In this document: piece after piece, positions 17,680 to 25,614 of the stretch | How positions within the stretch are numbered: the first letter of the stretch is position 1 | Layout: each line of letters starts with the position of its first letter | Source: Roseburia_C sp900315735 | GTDB lineage: Bacteria > Bacillota > Clostridia > Lachnospirales > Lachnospiraceae | Reading direction: 5' to 3' (one strand) | DNA: 64,000 nt | Assembly: GCA_052118425.1 (NCBI GenBank) | Contig: JBQKHF010000017.1 | Notes under the pieces: generated by a model | Told to the model about the DNA's origin: nothing | Databases searched by the model: none | What the model saw: only the letters and a program-made list of their open reading frames with translations | Made by a program: the position numbers and the translations under genes

Positions 17680-18357
17680 ATGGCGATGTCAGATAACCAG
17701 CGTCTTGCCATGTATACCGCAGAAGAAATCGGTAATGCAATCAAAAAACGCCGCAGACAATTAAAGATAACACAGAAGGAATTCGCCCAGAGACTAAATA
17801 AGTCTGAACGTACCATTCAGAAATACGAATCCGGTGAGATTACCATGAAGATTGATTTAATCAAACAGGTAGCGGATGAACTGGATATTCCATGGCAGGA
17901 ACTTTTGGAAGCAAAAACTGATAAAATAGGCATTGTAACGAAAGAAGAGATTTCTTCTTATCGCTTTCACAATCTATCGGATGTTATCAGCGCACTATTT
18001 ACTATGACGGAACTGAAAGATATTTCATTTCAGCTTTCCTGCACTAAACCACCTGAAAATCCCGAGTGGACTTCCGCTCTTATAGTTGACGGCAAGGGTG
18101 ACGGAACATACAATGCAGATTTCTGTCTCTTTATGGAAAACTGGATGAACAAACTTACTGCTCTGCAAAGCGGTAAGTTAAGCAAAGAAAGCTACGATAC
18201 ATGGAAAAGAGAAATGTTAGATTATTACTCTGACAGCTATTTCTCTGATTTTTCTTCACAGATGGCGAAACAAAAAAAATCGACTGGTGCAAAGAAGAAT
18301 TCTTCGCTGACAAGAATTCATATCGTCTCTACCAAAGAAGAAGCCGATGATGAATAA
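17680..18357 (+). CDS. XRE-family regulator of the mobile element
   Basis: 225 residues; GGAAGGTGACAAT precedes the ATG. The Cro/CI HTH is at about residues 14-70 (GNAIKKRRRQLKITQKEFAQ, SERTIQKYESGE). The remaining 150 residues have no recognised domain and end in a basic, Ser-rich tail. The gene is divergent from the excisionase-like gene and precedes the integrase, the usual place for a regulator of excision and transfer. Repeated TACGGATT sites in its promoter region suggest autoregulation. Confidence 0.82.
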   Translation: MAMSDNQRLAMYTAEEIGNAIKKRRRQLKITQKEFAQRLNKSERTIQKYESGEITMKIDLIKQVADELDIPWQELLEAKTDKIGIVTKEEISSYRFHNLSDVISALFTMTELKDISFQLSCTKPPENPEWTSALIVDGKGDGTYNADFCLFMENWMNKLTALQSGKLSKESYDTWKREMLDYYSDSYFSDFSSQMAKQKKSTGAKKNSSLTRIHIVSTKEEADDE

Positions 18358-18452
18358 TTGTTTTATCAGTAGCAAATATTTTCAGCTAAAATAAAAAATC
18401 GGCACCAAACCTTCTGCAAAAGGAATGATACCGAATTTTATAAGTGATTAAA

Positions 18453-18504
18453 CCAAAAGGCTTTATAATCACCCTAGACAAGTAGATTATATCATAGCCT
18501 TTGG
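18453..18504. repeat. Imperfect inverted repeat upstream of the integrase
   Basis: CCAAAAGGCTTTATAATC (18453-18470) pairs with the segment 18485-18504 (GATTATA...AGCCTTTGG), with a one-base bulge and a TCAT insertion. A second, weaker hairpin with CGG...CCG ends at about 18434 and is followed by AATTTTAT, a possible terminator of the XRE gene. The repeat may be a terminator or a recombination-protein site. Confidence 0.5.
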
Positions 18505-18625
18505 AAAAATGCACTCAAATCTTGGCTTTTCCATGACAAAGTGCAATACATACCACAGTTACGTGGTGCGACTTCCAGGCATTTACAACATTGCCGGAAA
18601 ATTTAATACAAAGGAGATGATTTTT

Positions 18626-19879
18626 ATGCCAGCTTACAAAGACAACAAAACTGGTAAGTGGTTCTGCAAGTTCTATTACACGGACTGGCAGGGCAACAAC
18701 AAGCAAAAGTGGAAACGAGGTTTCGCCACCAAAAAGGAAGCCTTAGCTTATGAAAGGGATTTTCTTGAAAAGCAATCTGCTAACCCGGATATGACTTTTC
18801 AGAATCTCTACGAACTTTATATGGAAGATATGACACCAAGACTGAAGCAGTCCACCATCATGACCAAGAAGCACATCTGTGAGACACACATTCTCCCTTT
18901 TTTTGGCAATAAGCCTGTAAACGAGATTAAGGCTTCCGATGTGCGAAGATGGCAGAACCAGTTAATGAATTCCCCAAAGGGATATTCCAAGACTTATCTG
19001 AAAACCATCAACAATCAGCTTACCTGCATAATCAATTATGCCAAGAGGTTCTATGATTTGAATACAAACCCTTGTGGTCAGGCTGGAAGCATCGGTCAGG
19101 CAAAGGCAGAGGAAATGGATTACTGGACTTACGATGAGTACATCGCTTTTCGGGAAGGCATTAAGGACAAACCATTATCTTATATCTGCTTTCAGGTACT
19201 ATACTGGACAGGAATGCGTGAAGGCGAACTTCTTGCACTTACTGCAGCCGATATTGACCTTATTGCAAAACAGATTGATATCAACAAAACTTTCCAGCGA
19301 CTTCATGGGGAAGATGTATTTACATCCCCTAAGACGCGAAAGAGCAAGCGAAAGGTTCCCATTCCGGATTTTCTCTGCAAGGAGCTTCTGGAATATATAG
19401 ACTCAAGATATATGCTTGACCCGCAAGAAAGGTTGTTTCCGATTACAAAATCTTATCTTTCTCACGAGATGGATAGAGGGTGTAAGAATACCGGAGTGAA
19501 GCGCATCAGAATCCACGATATCCGTCACTCCCATGCCAGTTTACTTATCAATCAGGGCTGTGATGCACTGGTACTTGCTGACAGACTTGGACACGAAAAG
19601 GTATCCACAACACTGAACACCTACTCCCATCTGTTTCCACACAAACAGCAGGAGCTTGTCAGCAATTTGGAACAGCTTGGTGCAGGAGCAGAAAGCACTC
19701 CATCACCGGAGCCACCTGCAAGGAATGTGCTACTGGAGACAATGGGTATTTCATATGATATGGATGATGTATCACCAGATAGTGCAGATACCACAATTCC
19801 ATCACTTCCATTTGGACCAATGCCAAAAGAAAAGACATCTGGAAACATTATCCCGATGCCTCAACGAAAAGTCATGTAA
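18626..19879 (+). CDS. int: Tyrosine recombinase (integrase) of the element
   Basis: 417 residues from the ATG at 18626, seven bases after AAAGGAG; upstream in-frame starts lack an SD. An N-terminal arm-binding domain (PAYKDNKTGKWFCKFYYTDW) is followed by a core-binding SAM-like domain and the catalytic domain: R198 (TGMREGE), K236, H297 and R300 (HDIRH), H323 (LGHE), Tyr333 (TYSHL). A Pro/Ser-rich tail of about 70 residues follows. It resembles Tn916-type and phage integrases. It reads toward guaA, whose 3' end must be the attachment site. Confidence 0.93.
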   Translation: MPAYKDNKTGKWFCKFYYTDWQGNNKQKWKRGFATKKEALAYERDFLEKQSANPDMTFQNLYELYMEDMTPRLKQSTIMTKKHICETHILPFFGNKPVNEIKASDVRRWQNQLMNSPKGYSKTYLKTINNQLTCIINYAKRFYDLNTNPCGQAGSIGQAKAEEMDYWTYDEYIAFREGIKDKPLSYICFQVLYWTGMREGELLALTAADIDLIAKQIDINKTFQRLHGEDVFTSPKTRKSKRKVPIPDFLCKELLEYIDSRYMLDPQERLFPITKSYLSHEMDRGCKNTGVKRIRIHDIRHSHASLLINQGCDALVLADRLGHEKVSTTLNTYSHLFPHKQQELVSNLEQLGAGAESTPSPEPPARNVLLETMGISYDMDDVSPDSADTTIPSLPFGPMPKEKTSGNIIPMPQRKVM

Positions 19880-19990
19880 CCAATGTGCAGATTCGTCTGC
19901 ACAATACATAATTCTATAATTTGCTATCAAAAACGATGTGAAACAAAGCAGTTGAGATTAGTTGCGATTAGTAGCAAAATAGTAGCAGAG

Positions 19991-20031
19991 CAAAAAGAAA
20001 AGCCTCGGAAGCCGCTTGTTTAGCGGTTTCC
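19991..20031 (-). terminator. Rho-independent terminator of guaA
   Basis: GGAAGCCGCT (20007-20016) and AGCGGTTTCC (20022-20031) pair with one G-U across a 5-nt loop. On the minus strand, guaA's direction, the T-rich stretch complementary to 19991-20000 follows. It also blocks integrase transcripts from entering guaA antisense. Confidence 0.75.
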
Positions 20032-20045
20032 AAGACTTGTGGCTA

Positions 20046-20065
20046 CTATTCAAACTCAATCGTTC
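20046..20065. other. Probable attachment site (att) within the guaA 3' end
   Basis: The last codons of guaA form the chromosome/element border next to the integrase. The guaA reading frame is intact, as expected when the att core lies at the extreme 3' end and is restored on insertion. The exact core needs the other junction, which is outside the window. Confidence 0.5.
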
Positions 20066-21620
20066 CAGGTGGCTTACTCGTCAGATCATAGAATACACGG
20101 TTTACTCCACGTACCTCGTTGATGATTCGGCTCATTACAGTCTGCAGTACTGCAAATGGAATCTCTGCGCTTTCGGCGGTCATGAAGTCGACGGTATTTA
20201 CGGCACGCAGTGCAACTGCGTAGTCGTAGGTTCGCTCGTCACCCATTACTCCAACGGAACGCATATTGGTCAGAGCTGCGAAATACTGGTTTGGCATCCA
20301 GGATGGAGCTTCGCCGTTTTCTTTCTTGTAAGCAGCCACTGCCTTGTCCACTTCTTCGCGGTAGATGGCATCGGCATCCTGCACGATGCGGACTTTCTCA
20401 GCATTGACTTCACCGATGATTCGGATACCAAGACCCGGACCCGGGAATGGCTGACGGAATACCAGATGCTCTGGGATTCCAAGTTCAAGACCGGCTTTAC
20501 GAACCTCATCTTTGAAGAGGTTACGCAGCGGCTCGATGATTTCCTTGAAATCAACATATTCCGGGAGACCTCCTACATTGTGGTGGGATTTGATGACAGC
20601 AGATTCTCCACCAAGACCACTTTCTACCACGTCAGGGTAAATGGTTCCCTGTGCCAGGAAATCAACGGCTCCGATTTTCTTTGCTTCTTCTTCAAACACA
20701 CGGATGAATTCTTCGCCGATAATTTTACGCTTTGCTTCCGGCTCTGTTACTCCGGCAAGCTTGTTGTAGTAACGCTCCTGGGCATTTACACGGATGAAGT
20801 TCAGGTCAAACTGACCATTCGGTCCGAATACATTTTCCACTTCATCTCCTTCGTCTTTACGAAGAAGACCATGGTCAACAAATACGCAGGTAAGCTGTTT
20901 TCCGATTGCTCTGGATAAAAGACCTGCTGCCACAGAAGAATCCACACCACCAGACAATGCCAGAAGTACTCTTCCGTTACCGACTTTTTCACGGATTTCC
21001 TTAATAGTATTTTCCACAAAGGAATCCATTCTCCATGTTCCGGCACAGCCACAGACACCACGGACGAAGTTGTGGAGCATCTTGGTTCCCTCTTTGGTAT
21101 GGAGTACCTCCGGGTGGAACTGGATGGCATAGAGATTTTTTTCACGGTTTTCTGCTGCTGCCACCGGGCAGTCTGCAGTATGTGCTACGATTTCAAAACC
21201 AGGTGCTGTCTTTGAAATATAATCAAAATGGCTCATCCAGCAAATGGTCTTTTCTTCTACATTCTGGAATAATGGTGAGTTTTTATCCACCATTACTTCT
21301 GTCTTACCATATTCGCGAACCGGTGCTTTTTCTACCTTTCCGCCCAACACATGCATCATGAGCTGTGCACCGTAACAAAGTCCTAAAACCGGAATACCAA
21401 GTTCAAAAAGCTCTTTGCTGTAAGTCGGTGAATCTGCTTCATAACAGCTGTTTGGACCTCCGGTCAGGATGATTCCCTTCGGATTCATCGCTTTGATTGT
21501 CTCGATATCCGTGCGGTAAGAATATATTTCACAATATACATTGCATTCACGGACACGTCTTGCAACCAGCTGGTTGTACTGTCCGCCAAAATCAATGACA
21601 ATAACTTTTTCCTTATCCAT
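20046..21620 (-). CDS. guaA: GMP synthase (glutamine-hydrolysing)
   Basis: 524 residues, full length. The class I glutamine amidotransferase domain has the nucleophile in GLCYGAQ and the HPE of the triad (FHPEVLHT). The ATP pyrophosphatase domain has SGGVDSSV (P-loop) and ends with the dimerization domain and the conserved KPPGTIEFE. It converts XMP to GMP in the cytosol. The gene stands alone, with its own promoter and terminator. Confidence 0.98.
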   Translation of the reverse strand: MDKEKVIVIDFGGQYNQLVARRVRECNVYCEIYSYRTDIETIKAMNPKGIILTGGPNSCYEADSPTYSKELFELGIPVLGLCYGAQLMMHVLGGKVEKAPVREYGKTEVMVDKNSPLFQNVEEKTICWMSHFDYISKTAPGFEIVAHTADCPVAAAENREKNLYAIQFHPEVLHTKEGTKMLHNFVRGVCGCAGTWRMDSFVENTIKEIREKVGNGRVLLALSGGVDSSVAAGLLSRAIGKQLTCVFVDHGLLRKDEGDEVENVFGPNGQFDLNFIRVNAQERYYNKLAGVTEPEAKRKIIGEEFIRVFEEEAKKIGAVDFLAQGTIYPDVVESGLGGESAVIKSHHNVGGLPEYVDFKEIIEPLRNLFKDEVRKAGLELGIPEHLVFRQPFPGPGLGIRIIGEVNAEKVRIVQDADAIYREEVDKAVAAYKKENGEAPSWMPNQYFAALTNMRSVGVMGDERTYDYAVALRAVNTVDFMTAESAEIPFAVLQTVMSRIINEVRGVNRVFYDLTSKPPGTIEFE

Positions 21621-21671
21621 GGACGTTTTTCCTCCTAATTTTTGCTGAGACTCGCCCAGCGTCTAAACTTC

Positions 21672-21700
21672 ATTATAGTTGAGCCACCCTAGAAAGACAA
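21672..21700 (-). promoter_or_regulatory. guaA promoter
   Basis: Minus-strand TTGTCT (21695-21700), 17-bp spacer, TATAAT (21672-21677). The start point would be about 45 nt before the ATG, too short for a purine riboswitch, and none was seen. Confidence 0.7.
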
Positions 21701-21782
21701 GACCTATTTTGTTTTCACCAGACATTCTGAGTTGTTATTTGGGGCAAAGCATATTTTTTTATTATATGGAAATACTTTTTGT

Positions 21783-22358
21783 ATGCGTAAAGATTATCTG
21801 ATTAAATCCATCACACAATACATTTTCTTTTTCTTTCTGGGGGCGTTCCTTGGATACCTGTGGGAAGTGCTGCTTTTTTATGTGCAGGATGGTACTTTCT
21901 GTAACCGCGGTTTTCTCTATGGTCCATGGCTTCCGGTCTATGGCGTGGGGGCTGTCCTGATGCTGCTTATTTTAAGACGCTTTCAGAAGCATCCGGTCAA
22001 AGTCTTTTTTCTTGCGGCGCTTCTCGGCTCTTTCGTAGAACTTTTTATCGGCTGGTTTCTTGCCCAAGTTTTCCACCTGCGTTACTGGGATTACCATGGT
22101 TATCCACTGCAGCTTGGCGGTTATATCTGTCTTTATTCTGCACTGGGATTTGGCATCGCCGGTGTGCTCTGGGTCTGCGTGTTTGCACGGATTGCGTCCC
22201 ATTTATGGAGAAAAATGCCAGTATCCCTGCAACGCATTTTTCTTACGCTGCTGATACTGGCATTTCTTTTTGATTGTGCCGCCGCACTGATTTTTCCCAA
22301 CGCCGGGCACAATATTACATTTTCTTTGTTTCAAACATATCAACCCGTCACATGCTGA
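21783..22358 (+). CDS. CmpB-like integral membrane protein (putative ABC transporter type IV)
   Basis: 191 residues from the ATG at 21783 (MRKDYLIK); 208 if an upstream start at 21732 is used, and neither has a good SD. Five or six membrane segments, with the family marks CNRGFLYGPWLPVYG and YWDYHGYPLQLGGYICL of pfam06541. Function is unknown despite the family's name. The 3' end overlaps the end of convergent spoIIID by 19 bp. Confidence 0.75.
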   Translation: MRKDYLIKSITQYIFFFFLGAFLGYLWEVLLFYVQDGTFCNRGFLYGPWLPVYGVGAVLMLLILRRFQKHPVKVFFLAALLGSFVELFIGWFLAQVFHLRYWDYHGYPLQLGGYICLYSALGFGIAGVLWVCVFARIASHLWRKMPVSLQRIFLTLLILAFLFDCAAALIFPNAGHNITFSLFQTYQPVTC

Positions 22359-22600
22359 TGAAGATATTTTTCTCTCGTTGCCAGTCCCCCACGGATATGA
22401 CGCTCCGACTTATTGACGTCCAGCACTTTCCTTGCTTCTCTCGCCAGGGTCGGATTCACCTGGGATAAACGTTCTGTTACGTCCTTATGTACCGTGCTCT
22501 TGCTGATTCCAAACTGCTTTGCGGTCTGACGCACTGTCGCATTGTTATCTATAATGTATTTGGCTATTTCTACGGCTCTTTCTTCTATATAGCTTTTCAA
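22340..22600 (-). CDS. spoIIID: Sporulation transcriptional regulator SpoIIID
   Basis: 86 residues, matching SpoIIID in length and throughout its sequence: IEERAVEIAKYIIDNNATVRQ, FGISKSTVHKDVTERL (HTH) and RHIRGGLATREKY. It acts in the mother cell, tuning sigma-E genes and turning on sigK. The start is TTG at 22600 after AGGGG with a 7-base gap. That SD lies in the 3' arm of a hairpin (22605-22646), which could also be the terminator of the surface-protein gene upstream. Confidence 0.95.
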   Translation of the reverse strand: MKSYIEERAVEIAKYIIDNNATVRQTAKQFGISKSTVHKDVTERLSQVNPTLAREARKVLDVNKSERHIRGGLATREKYLHQHVTG

Positions 22601-22604
22601 AGAA

Positions 22605-22646
22605 AATCCCCTGCAATACTTGTTTTTACATTGTATGCAGAGGATT
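22605..22646 (-). terminator. Hairpin before spoIIID: terminator or SD-sequestering stem
   Basis: AATCCCCTGCA (22605-22615) and TGCAGAGGATT (22636-22646) pair over 11 positions with one mismatch/wobble. In the minus direction TTTTC follows, so it may end the surface-protein transcript; the 3' arm holds the spoIIID SD (AGGGG). Confidence 0.55.
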
Positions 22647-22681
22647 TGCTTTTATGTATGGCTTTTTATCTCATCTATATT

Positions 22682-24457
22682 CTATTTCAAATAACCCTTT
22701 TTCCCTGTGAATACTACTGCCGCTCCGCATAATGCCAAGAGTGCAAGCAGATATCCAACCGGTGATTCATCACCTGTTTTCAATACTTTTGTTTTCTGTG
22801 CTGTGGTCTGGTCTGCAGTTGCATTATTACTTCCATTTGTTGTATCAGCTTTCTTCGCAACGGTAAATTCGGCGGTTGCTTTCTTTTCTTCCCCACTGAT
22901 AGAGGACACAATCGCAACCGTATGCTTTCCGGTAGCAAGGCTTTCTAAGTATTCTGCAGTAAAGGTGACAATGGTAGAGCCTTCTGTTACCGTATAATTT
23001 TTTGCATCTACTACGGTGCCATCCACTTCTACACGAACAAAACTGCTGATACCTGCGTCACTGCGGAAACGAAGCGTTGCACCACTTTCCTTTGTCCATT
23101 CTCCACCGGCACCTTCAATAATGACCGGTGTTACCGGTTTATAATCCGGGTTCTTCTCATTACAACCTTCCCGTCTGCAGACTTCTGCATTGTTGCTAAA
23201 GTCATGTCCTAATGGATTTCCACTGGTAAATGTTTCCGTTCCCTTTGCTCCACACAGCTTGCAGCATTTGTAGTAAACTGCCGGTGCCGTACAGGTTGCT
23301 GCTGTTTTCAGATAGGAATCTGATACTGTTTCCACCCATTCACCATGCTTGCATGTAATTGTAAATTCTTTTGTTGCTTTCGTATCTGTTCCAACTGTAA
23401 TCTGTGCCTTATAACTGCCCGGTAACTTTGGTGCACCTCCAACGGCTTCTGCTCCGCTGTTGTCACTGTTGGTCTTTGTGTCTGTTCCACTCAGATAATA
23501 TACGATTTCCGGAACCGGTAGATTAAGTCTCTTCCAGTCTTCGGATGTTGTTATATTGGCAGCTTTTGCTGTTCCATCATAGTCTGTATTCTCAGCTGAT
23601 AAGGATAACCATAAAGATGTATCTTTCTCTTTGCAATCTCCCAAGCCACTGCAGGCTGCAAGAATACGGCTTCCATCTTTGTTTTCATCTACGGCATAAC
23701 CCCATGTGTGACTGTGCTTCCACATACCAATCAGGAGTGTTTTGGCAGATTTAGCATCCATATAATTTTGACCTACTCCAATATAATCTCTCCAAACTTG
23801 TGGCGTATCTGTCAATTCTGAAATATCTGCCATCATAGCTGTAGAACTTTTCATTGACATGGCATCTCCAACTGTAATGCATGCATCTCTTTTTCCATAT
23901 TCGTTCGATACAGAAATGGCACCCCAGCCAAGTCCATCTCCAGTTGCATAAAGAGAACCGTTTGGACTATTCTCAATGCTTACACTTCCATATCCAAAAA
24001 TTGCAAAATCACCATAGTTTTCCGATTCCTCTTTTATGCTGACCAACTCATTGTTTCCAACCAGTGTAATATGAATGTTATCTACATAGCTTAATACATT
24101 ATTATAATACGATTTTAATTTTAAATTAGAAAATGTCACCTTAGAAAAACTGTCAAAAGGTGGGTTATTAAATTCTCCCAGCTCAATAATATCTGATGTA
24201 GGTTCTTCATTTTCATCCATTGCAATCGTAATGTCATCCGTCAGAATGGTAAGCGAATTTCTATTTCCAGATTCATATTTTCCATAGGTATAATCGACTC
24301 CTTCTACAATCGTTCCCGAATCCCTTGACAACGTAAATGGTCCTGCCTGAACCGAATTTGTAGCTGCCTTTGTCTCAACTGTCATCCCCTGCATAAGACC
24401 TGCTACCATCATCAACGCAAGTAACAAGGAAAATAAACTTTTCTTCTTTTGTTTCAT
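22682..24457 (-). CDS. Secreted, cell-wall-anchored surface protein
   Basis: 591 residues from the ATG at 24457 (six bases after GGAAGG). A signal peptide (MKQKKKSLFSLLLALMMVAG, then KAAT) opens the protein. The next ~250 residues resemble the beta-helical, carbohydrate-binding-protein-like repeats found in clostridial surface proteins (LTILTDDITI..., EFNNPPFDSFSKVTFSNLKL). Further on are a Cys-rich stretch (YKCCKLCGAKG, GHDFSNNAEVCRREGC) and an Ig-like segment. The C-terminus has KTGDES, a hydrophobic helix and a GKKGYLK tail, i.e. a sortase-type sorting signal of the variant used by Clostridia. Binding target unknown. Expression is probably under the divergent MerR protein. Confidence 0.8.
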   Translation of the reverse strand: MKQKKKSLFSLLLALMMVAGLMQGMTVETKAATNSVQAGPFTLSRDSGTIVEGVDYTYGKYESGNRNSLTILTDDITIAMDENEEPTSDIIELGEFNNPPFDSFSKVTFSNLKLKSYYNNVLSYVDNIHITLVGNNELVSIKEESENYGDFAIFGYGSVSIENSPNGSLYATGDGLGWGAISVSNEYGKRDACITVGDAMSMKSSTAMMADISELTDTPQVWRDYIGVGQNYMDAKSAKTLLIGMWKHSHTWGYAVDENKDGSRILAACSGLGDCKEKDTSLWLSLSAENTDYDGTAKAANITTSEDWKRLNLPVPEIVYYLSGTDTKTNSDNSGAEAVGGAPKLPGSYKAQITVGTDTKATKEFTITCKHGEWVETVSDSYLKTAATCTAPAVYYKCCKLCGAKGTETFTSGNPLGHDFSNNAEVCRREGCNEKNPDYKPVTPVIIEGAGGEWTKESGATLRFRSDAGISSFVRVEVDGTVVDAKNYTVTEGSTIVTFTAEYLESLATGKHTVAIVSSISGEEKKATAEFTVAKKADTTNGSNNATADQTTAQKTKVLKTGDESPVGYLLALLALCGAAVVFTGKKGYLK

Positions 24458-24542
24458 GTACATCCTTCCCTTCTTAAATTACCTTTTTTTCTTTCTTTTT
24501 TCACTTTTCACACTCTCAATGCTGTGTTACAATTACACTGTT

Positions 24543-24573
24543 ATTTTACACCGTACATCGATGTACGATGCAA
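24543..24573 (-). promoter_or_regulatory. MerR-type promoter with a 19-bp spacer and 16-bp palindrome
   Basis: Minus-strand TTGCAT (24568-24573), a 19-bp spacer and TAAAAT (24543-24548). The spacer contains the perfect palindrome CGTACATCGATGTACG (24552-24567). Overlong spacers with a central palindrome are the hallmark of MerR-activated promoters. It directs the surface-protein gene, leaving an ~80-nt leader. Confidence 0.7.
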
Positions 24574-24746
24574 TTATTTTACAAATTTTGCCGGTAATTG
24601 TGAAAAAATATATGATATGGAAATTTTTGAAGAAATGAAGACCGGCTGCTTTGCCTTAAAATGCCGTAGGCAACCGTCTTTATTTCTTCAAAATTTCTAA
24701 ATCCATTCTTTTCACAATCACCGAATAAATAAAAAGGGGGAACATT

Positions 24747-25508
24747 TTGAAAGAACTGTTTTCAATTGGAGATGCCGCAGACTTTGTGGGCATCACAAGA
24801 AGAATTATTTTAAATTATGAAGCTCATGGACTGGTTTTTCCGGATGAAAAAGAAGACCCATCCGGCAATCGTTACTATACCATTGATACACTGACGAAGA
24901 TTCGAACCATCCGCTCGCTACAGAATCTTGGCCTGTCACTGGATGAAATCCATGGCTACTTCGACAACTCCAACGACCTTTTATCCATGGTTCGAAGGCT
25001 GGAAGCTTTGCGGGATGAATTAAATGCCAATATCAAAGCCTTATATGAAAGAATCAATCAGGGATTTGAATCAATGGAAATCATTACAATTCCACCACAA
25101 ACGGTGTACTGCCGCAAAACGGAAAGTGACAGCATCGCAGAAAAGACGAATTTGTTAAGAGAGGTTGCCTTGGAAGCACTGCAGAAATATGGTCCGGCAC
25201 ATACTGGGCAGATTTATTTTACGGAAGCTCCCATTACGGATGCAAAGGATATGTCCTTTTTTGCTGTTGTCCCGGCAGGAAGCAAGGGTGAGCACATTTT
25301 AAATCTCCCTGCCCAGAAAGCAGTCTGCCTCTATCATCATGGAGCGTATGAAGAATTGCCATCGGTTCATGATACCCTGCTTTCCTATGTCAGAGAGCAA
25401 AAACTTACACTGGTTGGTATCTTCCGTCACTGTTACTTAGAGGGACCACCACAGCATAAAGATAAAAGTAAATTTATTACCCAGGTACTGCTGCCGGTGA
25501 AGCAATAA
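24747..25508 (+). CDS. MerR-family regulator with GyrI-like effector domain
   Basis: 253 residues; GGGGG precedes the start codon, a TTG at 24747. N-terminal MerR HTH (SIGDAADFVGITRRIILNYEAHGLV, then RYYTIDTLTKIRTI), a coiled-coil dimerization helix (about 80-115) and a C-terminal BmrR/GyrI-like ligand-binding domain (residues 120-253). Such regulators respond to small hydrophobic or cationic ligands and activate promoters with 19-bp spacers. One is found 174 bp upstream in the divergent gene's promoter; a convergent MATE exporter follows. Confidence 0.88.
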   Translation: MKELFSIGDAADFVGITRRIILNYEAHGLVFPDEKEDPSGNRYYTIDTLTKIRTIRSLQNLGLSLDEIHGYFDNSNDLLSMVRRLEALRDELNANIKALYERINQGFESMEIITIPPQTVYCRKTESDSIAEKTNLLREVALEALQKYGPAHTGQIYFTEAPITDAKDMSFFAVVPAGSKGEHILNLPAQKAVCLYHHGAYEELPSVHDTLLSYVREQKLTLVGIFRHCYLEGPPQHKDKSKFITQVLLPVKQ

Positions 25509-25614
25509 GCAAATCTGTTTCGTTCATTTACTGATATTACTTATTTCCATTACTGCTGGTGTTCTGATAACGCATATTTGCTGATACTGCTCATACAACA
25601 ATATTATGCATGTT

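Larger units (their letters stand above)
1..20045. mobile_element. Integrative mobile element (IME/ICE) at the guaA 3' end, partial
   Basis: An integrase gene ends 167 bp from the guaA stop codon. Behind it follow an XRE regulator, an excisionase-like HTH gene, ParM/ParR, MobC-like protein and relaxase, and then a run of phage-defence genes. This order is that of an integrative and mobilizable or conjugative element using the guaA 3' end, a known integration hotspot. The cargo from 1 to about 12.7 kb is visibly more A+T-rich than the mobilization genes. The left end lies outside the window, so the element's size, its second att site and any conjugation machinery cannot be judged. Confidence 0.85.

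Noticed and set aside
20016..20918. A 300-residue plus-strand frame within guaA
   Set aside because: It is the antisense shadow of guaA, a full-length conserved gene.
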